Both the position numbers and the translations under genes were made by a program. DNA of 64,000 nucleotides from Hippasteria phrygiana (Eukaryota; Echinodermata; Asteroidea; Valvatida; Goniasteridae), in contig JAZGUH010000147.1 in the NCBI GenBank assembly GCA_037893225.1, forward strand, positions 1,335,501 through 1,399,500, written 5' to 3'. Shown one piece after another: positions 19,801 to 31,800 of this stretch (its first letter is position 1; each line of letters begins with the position of its first letter). The notes under the pieces were generated by a model. That model was not told where the DNA came from, did no database searches, and worked only from the letters and a program-made list of their open reading frames with translations.

Positions 19801-22800
19801 GAGCAGTGGGATCCTATACTCCAATGGGATTCCATTGAATGGGACCCAATGGGATCCCATTCAATGGGATCCCATTCAATGGGATCCCATTCAATGGGAT
19901 CCCATTCAATGGGATCCCATTCAATGGGATCCCATTCAATGGGATCCCATTCAATGGGATCCCATTCAATGGGATCCCATTCAATGGGATCCCATTCAAT
20001 GGGATCCCATTCAATGGGATCCAACGGGATCCCATTGCAACGGGATCCATTGCCGATGTCCCAAATTCCATGTTGGGTCCCATTGCAATGGGATCCCATT
20101 GGGTCCCATTTAATGGGACCTAATGGGAATTTTCTCCTGGGAATGCCAGAAGAATTTGCGTTAATCCGCCATTAGACCCAATAGGTTTTTGGGGCACTAA
20201 GAAAGCAACAGTAAACTCACCCTTTTTCCACTAATCAAATAGAAATATTTTACTTTAATACACCACCAAAATCAATAAAAAACAGCAAATTCTTGGAAAA
20301 ACCAACCCTCCTTGATAACAACTGTCTAACCTGTTATTTTGAGATGTATGTCAGCAAAATCTGTAAAAAAAGAAATTAGGAAGAAATCAACATGTATGTG
20401 AACACTTTGAGTGACTATGCATGGTGCCAAGAACTTCCAACATAGAAAATACAAACTTTCTTACCCTATATTGCACTAAAATTTCCAAACTAAATTTTTA
20501 AAATTGAAGGTTGTGCCAATTGTTTAGACAATTATGAACACAAATGGATGGTTATTTTCCAAAATGTACTGTTCCTTACCGATTTTAGTGGGGGTAGTAA
20601 AGTAAAATCTTTCCATCAAATGATTTTCCACACTGGAAAATTTGTATCTGTAGGTTATTTTTTCACTGAGTGTGTGCTTTTCCCCGCCAAAAAGTAGCTC
20701 TGGATACGCCGGTAACTTTACCTTTTCATGCTCTGAATGATGAGCAGTAAGTATGATAGTCCCGTCAGGATAGGAACCATTGGCAGGTAGACCAGTCTTG
20801 ATCTCCAGCTTACATGGATTCTATGGGAGGAAAAATGCGAAAAACATAGATGAATATTTTGAGAAAAAAATACGTCTTGTAATGAGCAAACACTACCAAA
20901 CCAGTTTAACACAATGGGCAATAGAACTTAAAATTCCTGTGCTGTCTTGGCAGAACTCGATAGAACAAAGATAGGATTTAACTGGCTATTTACTTCCGTG
21001 GGCAGGACAGCACAAAAGAAACGCACACGTGTATGTATTTCACTACAACTTGCATTAGCACCTTACAAGAAAAAAATGATGAACTCAATATAAATCTTAC
21101 ACGGATGTTAACACCAGCTAGTACGTGCTGCAGTTTTTCTAGGAGGGTTTGGGCATCCATTGTAACGTGTAGACGACGATGTATGAGGTCATACTCCATA
21201 GCACTGTAGCCAATCATCATAGCAGGGTGATCAACTGCAAGGAAACATACAAGAGTCAGCTTTATAAAATTAATTTGTCGTGTGTAAACTTAAAAACAAA
21301 ATAATCTCGGATTTACACATACCCCTTAGCTAAAATATATTTTGTTGGGCCATTCTGTCTTTCATAGACGGCCCTGAAATTTCTCTGCTCTGTACACGTT
21401 AAGGCCGTTTATACCGTACTTCCCGGGAATTTGAAACCGAAGCGAATTTTGTTATGGTAACGGTGAATGTTACAATGAGAAACCATTGTGAAAGTCATGG
21501 AATTTACTTCGCTTTCGCATAATGTTTACCCCGGCATTTACAGGCCTAATTTTTATTCAATTTAAAAATATGAGTTGTATGTATCGTTAGCCTTGCAGGA
21601 ATGTTATTGTATTATGTTGTCTTTCCTTTTTTAACACAGTACGAGATCGGATTGGAAGCATGGTGCAGAACTTAATACGTATAATTTTGACTGCAGGTAG
21701 TCATTCGAAGGAAGTTCAACATCCACTTTGAGGGAGGGCGCTTTATACGTCTACCATGCAGAGCCATAGACAGAGTTGCGACATGAGGGATCCCATTCGT
21801 TGGACCAAACATGGCGGATTATGCATCAGTGCACATGGACAATTGGTAATCATTAGCCGCACGCTCCACTGTATACACATAATGAGCGGCCATCTTTGGG
21901 CAAAAGTCAGAAGTTGTCGCAACTCTATCTACGGCTCTGTTGCCAGGCTTTACACATGCATGTACTGGTCTTGGTTTGTTCATTTTCTTTTTCTCTGGAG
22001 CGAAAATTGCCGTTTAATTTTTGTTTCCAAGTGAGATAACTTCTTCACAACGAAATCACGCTCAGAACTAGCAACGGAATTAACACATTTCCGCCAGTTA
22101 GTTAAAATCGTATTCCTGCAAATGTTGACACGAATTGCCGGACGCTAAATGGCCGGTCACACTGGCCACGATAGCGATAACGAAAACGATGCGAATAAAC
22201 GCCCTCTATTGGTGGATGGAACGCGCGCGTTCATTCTGACCGTTTTCGTTATCGTCGTAGTTATCCTGGCCAGTGTGACCGGCCCTTAAGACCATTCTCT
22301 TTGAAGCAGAAGAATGACAGTGTTCCGCCTTCTAGTGACAGACTCTATACACCTAGCGGCAAATTAGATCCCTCTCCATCTCTCTTGTTTTCTTTTCTTC
22401 TTTCCTCCATGTTTTGGTTTAAATCAAAGTGGGCAAGCCAAATATCACTCCGGGTGATGAAAACATACCGCCTTCGTGTGTGTCGACTGGTATACACAAA
22501 GTTGTCGACAAATCAATACCTATACAAAAAATGCATGCGTGTATTTTAGCTACTAGACGCACTTACTCCGAATATATTTTGACTCCGAAATGAACCGCGA
22601 AGTTTACGCATTGATGTACCATTCTCGAGTCAAATGTCTCGGAATGAGTGCGCCTGATGTTTGTACCATTGAGTATTGGCATGATTGGCGTTGCTTTGCC
22701 CGAGCTAAAATCGATACTAAACGGAAACGACGGAACAAAGATTTGAAAGAAGGCAGGTGAGTTGTTCTTACAGATGGTGGAAAGTTACCCCGCCTGGGCC

Positions 22801-25800
22801 TATAGGTCTGAAAATTGGGATAATTTCTCTGGAAAAATGTTGACGATTTATCCTCTATTGAGATCTGGGCCCAGGAAAACCATGAGGGTGGTAGAGTTGG
22901 CAATTCAAAATGTCGCAAACCCTACCCTCTCTAATAATAGTAACCCAATACATGTACCTAAAGTGGCTTTTAGCCTTGTATTGGGTAATTTTTTATTTTA
23001 TTTTTAAGTTTCGTCTTTATAGTGACAAGTTTTGAAAAAATGGAAGTTGAGTGAATATGGCTCTAGGCTACCCACAACGTTTACATTATAAAGCATGAAA
23101 GCCGTCGGATTAAAAGTGTAAATATATAGAGAGTTTACCAACAATGCATCTTACTATTGCTAAAACCAAGTTTCTTGTCGATACAAATCTGTTCTCTGCC
23201 GGTGCATACACAGTGTCTCGATTCATCATGCACAGTGCGGTCATCTGCAGTATAAAGAATAGAATAATAACGACTATTGCTTCCATCAAACGTCTGTACT
23301 TTAACCTAATGGATGTGAATTTTGATTACAGGTTGTAACAGGCTGTCTTCGCAAATAACGATTTTGACCTGATGTCTTGGGGTATGCATTCACGGGTATA
23401 CGAGGTGCGATCAAAAAGTTCCGAGACTGTGCCTAAAATCCGTACGTGATTTAAATCTGGCCGCCATCCCCTTCAAAGTCCCCTTCAAAGTCCCCCAAGT
23501 CCCCTTGTGCGGCGATACACTGCTCCCAGCACTCCTGCCACGCTTGGAACGCTCCCTGGAAATCCCGTTATCCGTAAGCGCGTCAAGCACCATCTGCGAT
23601 TTTCGCTGGATCTCCTCCACAGTGTCAAAACGGCTACCCTTCAGTTTGAACTTCATTTTTGGGAACAGAAAGAAGTCGCAGGGAGCCAAATCCGGCGAGT
23701 AGGGGTTGTGTTGTTTCGGGCGAGAAACTCGCGCGTTTTCAACGCGCTGTTGGAGCACCCAATTACCAGTGCGCCACAGTTTAGGCCGTTTGGGCCTAAT
23801 GTTCTCCCTCAGACGCCTCCGAACGGTGCAGTAGAACTCAGTGTTGACAGTCTGACCCTGGGGGAGGAATTCACGGTGCACAACCCCGCGAATGTCAAAG
23901 AAAACGATGAAAATGCGTTGGTTGCGCTCCTGACCTGACGCGCCTTCTTCGGTCTTGGAGACTGCGGGCTCTTCCACTGCGAAGACTGATGTTGGTCTCT
24001 GGGTCGTAGCCGTAGACCCAACTCTCGTTACCGCTGATGGTCCTGGACATGAAGTTTGGGTTGTTTAGCCTGTTGACGGAGATCCTCGCAGACTTCGACA
24101 CGGTGCTGCTTCTGCTCAAGTTTCAGGTCCATGGTGAAATCGCAAATGCGCACGTACCAGTGGTCACAAAAATGCGTGTAACACAGGTGCTGATGCTGAT
24201 CAAGCGATGTAACTTGGAATACTTACTCACGAAAGTTATTGCTTACACCGGCTATATGCACATTACTGTGCTGAGCTCCGTTCGTTCGCAACAGGAACAG
24301 TCTCGGAACTTTGTGATCGCAACTCGTATAGTACTCCCCCCGGGTACGCGACTGAAACAAAGCCCGGGTACCCGTTAAAGAAAGCCAATCCCAAAAATTT
24401 AATCCCGGATATTGCTGTTCATATTGTTCGTAAATGTTCGCATAAAAATACCACATCGGTGCATCAATGCAGCAAGATGCAAGTGTGTACATTGAGATCA
24501 AAGCTTTACGGTGTAAATTGCATTTTCGCAAGCGTTATAAACGTTCATCTATTTTGTTTTTCCATGTACCCTGGTTTGCATTTTGAAAATTCCCCACAAA
24601 TGATATTTAAAAACTTTCTTTTTCATTGTCTGAGAAACTGCTAAGTAATAATGTTAATTTGGTTACGGTATTCGAATCTGGAACCGGTTTCTGACAGCGG
24701 TCGAGTAATCGGGTATCCGGTCGGATGCACAGTCATACTGCTGTGAGCCGCTAACCGTTCCAACGGGAAATCGAGGTGGCATGAGCGGCTTATCCTCGGG
24801 CCCAACGAAAAAATGCAGAATCGTTGTTTAACCATTCCTTTTCCATCCAAAAGATGCCCTTAGCATTATGGAGTCAGGCTGGCCAAGTGATACTTTCCTC
24901 GCCTTCCACGGTGGAAGGCGAGGAACGTACAACTAGCAGTGGCCGCTGTGATCCGGGTTCGAATCCCACCCGGGCTGACATTTCCGAATTACAGTGCGAA
25001 ATACGCTTTTGAGGAAACCTTCGTTTGATAACTGAAATGTTAATAATAATAATAATAATAATAATAAATTGTCCAAGAAGGTTGACGAAGATGCCTACAT
25101 AATCAATTTACACAATTATTATCTTTTACGTTTAAACGAGCCTGATGATTTACTTAAAACACAGGTCTCCAAATTTCTGTCTTATTTTGCAAACTATCCT
25201 GGTGAGAGGACAGCAGATTTGTTTCCACCTAGCCTATATCAATCAAAAATAATAAACAAATTCAATAAATCAAACGTCGACCAGGAATAGGCCGGTGTAG
25301 CGTGAATTTCTGTCTGAAATACGGGCTCATTGGTAGTATTGCACATGCCTTAGTGAAGATAATTAGGAGAGTGACCGGTCACGTGAAAGGGTTTTACCAA
25401 TAATAGGGAAAAGGAGTCCGATTTTCATAGGAGTCTAATTTTCATAATGACACAGGAGACGTAGTGGCCGCTCTCTGTTGCATATGTGCTTTAGAGAGGA
25501 GCAACATGGGACAAAAGCCATTTATCAAACCCTGGCTTCGGCTTTCCGTAATTTTCGGATATGTGGGTAGAAATCTGAAGCTATGGAGCTGATGACGGTT
25601 GGAGACGAAGCCGAAGCCGCCTAGGTCAGTTTGAGAAACGGCCAAAGTTCCCATTTTTCTCCTATCTAATACAAGGCGTGACGTCATTACGTCCCAGGTC
25701 ATTTACTGGCTGAACGATCAGCCAATCGACACACAACAAACCAATTCTGATTTATGTGGACCAGCTTTGCGGCTGGCAATGGAAATACGGTCTTTACATT

Positions 25801-28800
25801 AATACCTTGGGGACACGAGCTCGTCACATCGCAGAGAATATCGAAGCACTGCGAAAGATATCCAGTCTTCACGCAACGGCAGATCTGTGTACAGTCAGCC
25901 AATTCGTCGCTTGCAATCTTGAAAGAATGAAAAGGATTCTCGAAATGGTAAAAACACAAGCTTTATGCTCATGTGATGTACACATATATCAGGACACATA
26001 AATTGATAAATATGGAGAGTCTATTTTGTTATATTTTTCTATTTAATTCTTTCTGGTAACGAAACCAAGGATTCCTCAAAAGTGCCCTAGGCACTGTAGC
26101 TCGAAAGCCTGAAGAAACCTGTAGAGAGAAGACAATGAGAAGAAGTTACAGTTTTAGTCCTGGTCTAACGGTAACATTTTGAGTAGTAAGTTACATAGCT
26201 TCGATTCTATGCCCCATGCAGACGTTCATCGTACTTGTGTCCTTAAAGGTAGTATACTAATAATTCAACAGTTTTGTTTTTGACGTTTGCAAATGTTGTA
26301 GGCCTATATTACGTTTAAGCACGACTCTTTACTGCAATTTGGCCACTTTCCTCCAACCTGGACTGATCAAATGAATATCTATGATGGTGGGTTGGTTATT
26401 CTTCAATGGCGCAAACCAATGGGTCATTCATGTACCGTGGGCAGTTGAGACGTTTCCATGACCATACTCTCAAGAAAGCTATGGACAATCACTTTTGTAA
26501 ACATTTAGTATCCACCCAAACCAAGCAGCGCCCTCTATTGTTTCCACCTTGTTTCTAGAAGGTTAAAGGCTGTGTCCGAATCAGGTACTTTGTGGCTACG
26601 GCTTCGGTTTTTGCCATTGGCGCGCTACGGTGTATAGCCATAGCCGTAGACCAAAACGTCCGTTTCGGGCAATTCACTCAGGGTTTACAAATGGCTATAT
26701 TCTTACAGTTAAACATTGTAGTGATTGGAAATACCACTTACCCGGATGGTGTGGCCCGCTGGGACGTGTACATTCGGGTAACCATTCCATACCCTCACCA
26801 CACAACCTGCATTTTACCGACAACGTTTAGTTAAAGGTAATACACAACATTTGCTTTTGCTGTAATTTAAAAAAATGGATGAATGTGGGGTTTACAATAG
26901 CAAATATTATTGCAATGACCTGTTTTATGTTCATAGATGCTGGAAATACAAAATGCTGTCCATGTAGCCTGACCCTACTTCTAACGAAACAAGAAATGTA
27001 TGGACATGAGGGAATTGTCAGGTCAGGGAACCAGACTAGTTGGCTTACACCCGTTCACGCACACAGTCATGTAAACGGGTGCAATCGTGGACCTCCCATT
27101 GTTCCTCTTTTGTTTATACTCTAACTTTTTCGGAAGGCCTCCCATTGGTTTTGTACACGATTTTCAATCGTGGACGTTAGGTCAAACGTGGACCCCTTTG
27201 TCTACGCCCGAATTCTTTTGTCCTAGGTCCACGATTGCCGGCATATACAAACTCACAATGACCAACACAAAAGAGGGGGTTTCCTCTGCCCCATATCGTG
27301 CATCATATGAGTTTGTATACCGGCAATCGTGGACATAGGACAAAAGAATTCGGGCGTAGACAAAGGGGTCCACGTTTGACCTAACGTCCACGATTGAAAA
27401 TCGTGTACAAAACCAATGGGAGGCCTTCCGAAAAAGTTAGAGTATAAACAAAAGAGGAACAATGGGAGGTCCACGATTGCACCCGTTTACATGATTGTGT
27501 TCCCGGAATATCAGGAATTCTTTTCAGAGGTCTAGGGGGGATGTGTTAAGTAACAATAGTCTGGAGAGTGTATAGGGTATAGGGACAAAAGGGGGGTACC
27601 CCTCTGCCCCTATCGTGCTGGGTATACGTTCACGGATGTATAACTGATTGCAAAGAATAATGTGAACTAACTAAATTTGGTAAATTGGGGGCAGTATTTT
27701 TTTTTAATGTCATATTTGTTTCCAACAAAGGTCGGCCGACCATCATTGGAAATAGTTTATACAAACATTCCAATTTTCTTGAAAATGACAGCACACCAGG
27801 TACCATGATTTCATAGGGTGGTACATGGTTGAGACTTATTTACTAACTTTCAATAAAGGTCTTTCTTAATAATTTGGTAGTTTTATTTTTTGATGTTTGC
27901 AAATGTTGCATATTACACAAATTAATAAGCCTGCCTTCAGAATCTTCGAGAGAGAACCAAAAAGAGCAGGATTGACTTCACATGGGCTAAAACAACGGAA
28001 AGAGATAGGGGCAATCCGTTTTACACATTCCACATGCAATTCTTACCCGGTTAAGTTCGAAGAAAATGGTGCCTAGTGACGTCAAAATCTAAAATCAGTG
28101 ACCACAAGTTTCGCCCAAAGACTTGTAATGATTGCCGCAGTGAATTTTACGTCACGTCATTATGCGACCTCGCGCTCGTTTGCCGTGTATCGATCGCCTA
28201 AGGAAATTGCCTCTATATCTCAGTACAAGTGTCAAGTTTCCTCGGCGACAACCCGCAAGGCCTTGGCGTCGAGGCGTCAAATTGGCTGTTAAGGACGGAA
28301 ATCTAGCTCAATCTAATGGTGTATTACAGAGTAAAGGCACAGTTTTAACGTGCATTATGGTACATAGATTCGGTGTTTGAAATGGGAATTACAGGCGATT
28401 TTAAAACTATATTTGGCCGGTTTCAGAGAATCGTTTGAGAAACTGAACAAGTAATTGCTACTTCAGGGGACACTCTATATACTGGGATAAGAATCTGCAG
28501 CGACACGTCAACCCTCCGCATAGTTACTACAGAAGCCTTACGGAATTTTTTAATGCGGAATTTTATCCAGAAGATGTCTAATTTGGTTCAAAATGATATG
28601 TTCCACATGTACCATGGTCGTAGAATAAGTGCTGAAGAGTAGTATTTTTGGGTTTGTTTGATTTTGGCATCTGATTTTTACCAATGTTGATGTCTTCTTT
28701 ATTGTAGGCCTATGTAAGGTAATCAATCATAAAACTTTTTTTCTTATTTCTGTTGCATACCGGTATACAACATCACATGGGGCATAGTTCCCTTGCGGTG

Positions 28801-31800
28801 AATATTGCTATATCAGATTAAAGAAAAAGGGAACCAGACTGACGGTCATGTTTTATGCATGTGACCTTTGACCAGTTTTTATGTTACACATTCTCATTTA
28901 TGGCTTCACAATAGAGGAATTTCACATTAGCCCCTTCTGCGCACTTCCGGGTTGAAAGCGAGAATGTCAGTGGCAAACAAAACAACGCTTTTTAGCACAT
29001 TCATCCGTGCATGAATTAATCATGCCATGGCCATAAAAGGCAGCGCAGGCGCACGATTAGCATACAATTGTTTACTGTGACATTGAGATCCTCGTTTTCA
29101 AACGCGGAAGTGAGCAGATCGGCGCTAAACTCGTCGTTGTGGGATTCCTCTATACCGACTCTCATTGGTTTTGCACATGATTTTCAACCGTGGACCTTGA
29201 CTCAACCGGGGATCCTATTGTCCTCTTTGTTAAACCTCCACAGTTTGAATAGCTATACAAACTCACCCATACTTGTATTGACAAACTGAGACCCGCGTAC
29301 CCCCACATGGCAAGATATAGTTGCTAGAGCAACCGCAACGGTAATCCTGCATGCTCCGGTCTAGCCCTTGAAGGGCGCCCTTCATGTGCAGCTCCGGTCA
29401 ATCTTCTCTGTTCACTCCAAACCATTTGTGAATGTGTGTGTTGTTTGCATATTAATTAATTTAGTTTATTTTAATATTTAGTGCCGAAATACTTACCATC
29501 TCTTGCGTCCACACGTCTCTTGATACTCATCCGTGGCTGCGCAGTAGTAGGGCTTCCATCTTGATTCTGGGACGTTGGATAGTACGCCAGACTTGCTCTA
29601 GCTGCAGTTAATAAAATGTTAATACTTTGAAATTAAGGTAAATTGTCTTTTGAAGAAGGGGCTGTCAATATACTGTATAAATGTTGGGTAAAAAAACTGG
29701 GCAGTATCACTTTAACCAAGAATTGGTCTGTGCGCAGCTGTTGTTATACAGCAGTTGCTAAATTTTGTGAAAAAATGGCCAACTTTAAGTGAGAAATTGC
29801 CCAAAGATTGTACATTTTGACTATTGTGCCAACGTTTTTGCCAAATTTTCTAATAGGAGCTAATGAGCAGGAGTGCTGAACACTGCACTTTAACGAAGGC
29901 GTAAATCTGTTTTCCTCGTCAGTATTCGCTGATGAAATGCAATCGTTAGTGAAATGTGGGTAGAGCAGTATAGACGTATCGAATGTGACGTCGTGGCAGC
30001 CATGTTGTGGGACACATGCGTGCAAAAGTTCGTGTCGATGTTTATCACATCCCTGTCCCACAAAATGGCGGACCTACTGTTGTTGTTATGGCGACGGTGG
30101 TATTCGATACGGTCTATTGCAGTTTTGCCTATAGACCTATTCACCCACGTAACCAGAAATGTATACAAGACCGCCAATGGAGTAATCATCGTACATGTAT
30201 CGTAAGGAGCACGTTAAACCGCATGTGCACACACAACACGCTTGACTGATTTACTTGAATATATGTGGTCCAAGGCGACACATGGAAAAATATACTCCTG
30301 CAATTTGCTCATACTGGAACATGGTGGTAAAAACAAGAATATAATTTCCGAGCATGGGAATAAATTCTAATTTTACACTCAATTCTAATTGGGCAGCGTC
30401 CTCATTGGTCTAGATTGCTTGCTACAACTGTTTCAGAACTTGTATTTGGGACTGACAATAAGCCAGTTCGGTATTTTAACTGCCAATGTGCACAATGACA
30501 TGTTATCCCAAATGACCCGCGTGACCTAACGCGCGCGTGTGAACGCAAAAGGTGGTCGCACAACGCGCACGTGTTAAATTCAATCAGAATGGGCGTTGGC
30601 GTAACATTGCGAGACATTATATCAGCAATTTTATCCCGAATAACCTTTAACCTTCGAGATACCGAACTGGCTTATACTCTATTTTACTTTGGAAAAGTTC
30701 CCTGGTACGTAACTTCTGAAAATGAACTGTTTTCATATAAAATGGTGACGAGTATTAGAAAAGGGGAATAGCGATTTCACACACCGTGGTCTGAAGTTGC
30801 ACCCAAACACGCCAATATCACGGTACGGATACAGTTTTTGAATCTGTGCCCCAGCCTTGGACGTTCTTGCACATAACATGTGTATAAACAAGGCATATGT
30901 ATTTTAAATGAAATATTCGAATAAGAAGTTTATTAATGACAAAATGAGTGAAGCTGGACTCACTAAAGCACGAGTTATCAAGCACAATGAGTTGCTGTTG
31001 TTTGCACGCCTCCAGGTCCGCCCCCTCCACGCCTCTGCACGTGCAGCTGGCCGCAACTATCGTTCCCAGAATTCCAAGCCGCGCGTCTCGACATGCGCTG
31101 TAGCTCTGTGCACAGCCTGTCCCGGTCGATTCGCTGATTGCACACTGGAATTGGTAGTTCCTGAAATTTGTGCTGGAAGTTAGAAAAGAGGGATGAGGAA
31201 AATAAATCAGGAGCATGTCATTGTCGATCATCATTTTAAGTATAACTCATATCAAGGTAGTCATCTTCATCACCAGCATCCCTTTGTTATTTCTTCATCG
31301 CCATCGTCACCGTTGTGAAAGTGTTAATTGTCAATAAATTATCCCCAATGACACAGCTGTCATGACCTGACCAATACGTACATTGGAGACGTGATGTCAT
31401 CTCTATCAAAGATATATTTGTTATCACTTTACCTTTGTTCCTTCAAACTCATTTACTGTTATTGTCGGTACCACAAATACCATTTATATTCTAATCAGTA
31501 CTATCGGCTGTATCATTACAACTTTTCTACTAAGTAGGTCAATGGAGAGACAATCTAGGGGGAGAATAATGACATTGGTACGTAGGGCGATATCTGTGTA
31601 TACTCTAAAAACGGATTGGTTGAAATTATATTGTAGGTTAAGTTTGGATTGGGTTTAGGGTCTTCAGAGTCTGTGTATAAATTTTGTGGATATTAATACC
31701 CTGGGGACTAATTCCCATAATCATTACCATTATTGTCACAATCACCACCATCGTTGTTTGTTATTTTCAATTTCATTTGTATGTTTTTCAAATAGGCCTA

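Noticed and set aside
19585..20175. Long open frames on both strands (up to 196 codons) over the BamHI-site satellite
   Set aside because: They come from a 15-base repeat unit without stops; the same peptide repeats on each strand. No start context, domain or non-repetitive extension supports a gene.
24955..24967. Perfect tRNA box B as a tRNA gene
   Set aside because: No acceptor stem, D arm or anticodon arm can be drawn around it.
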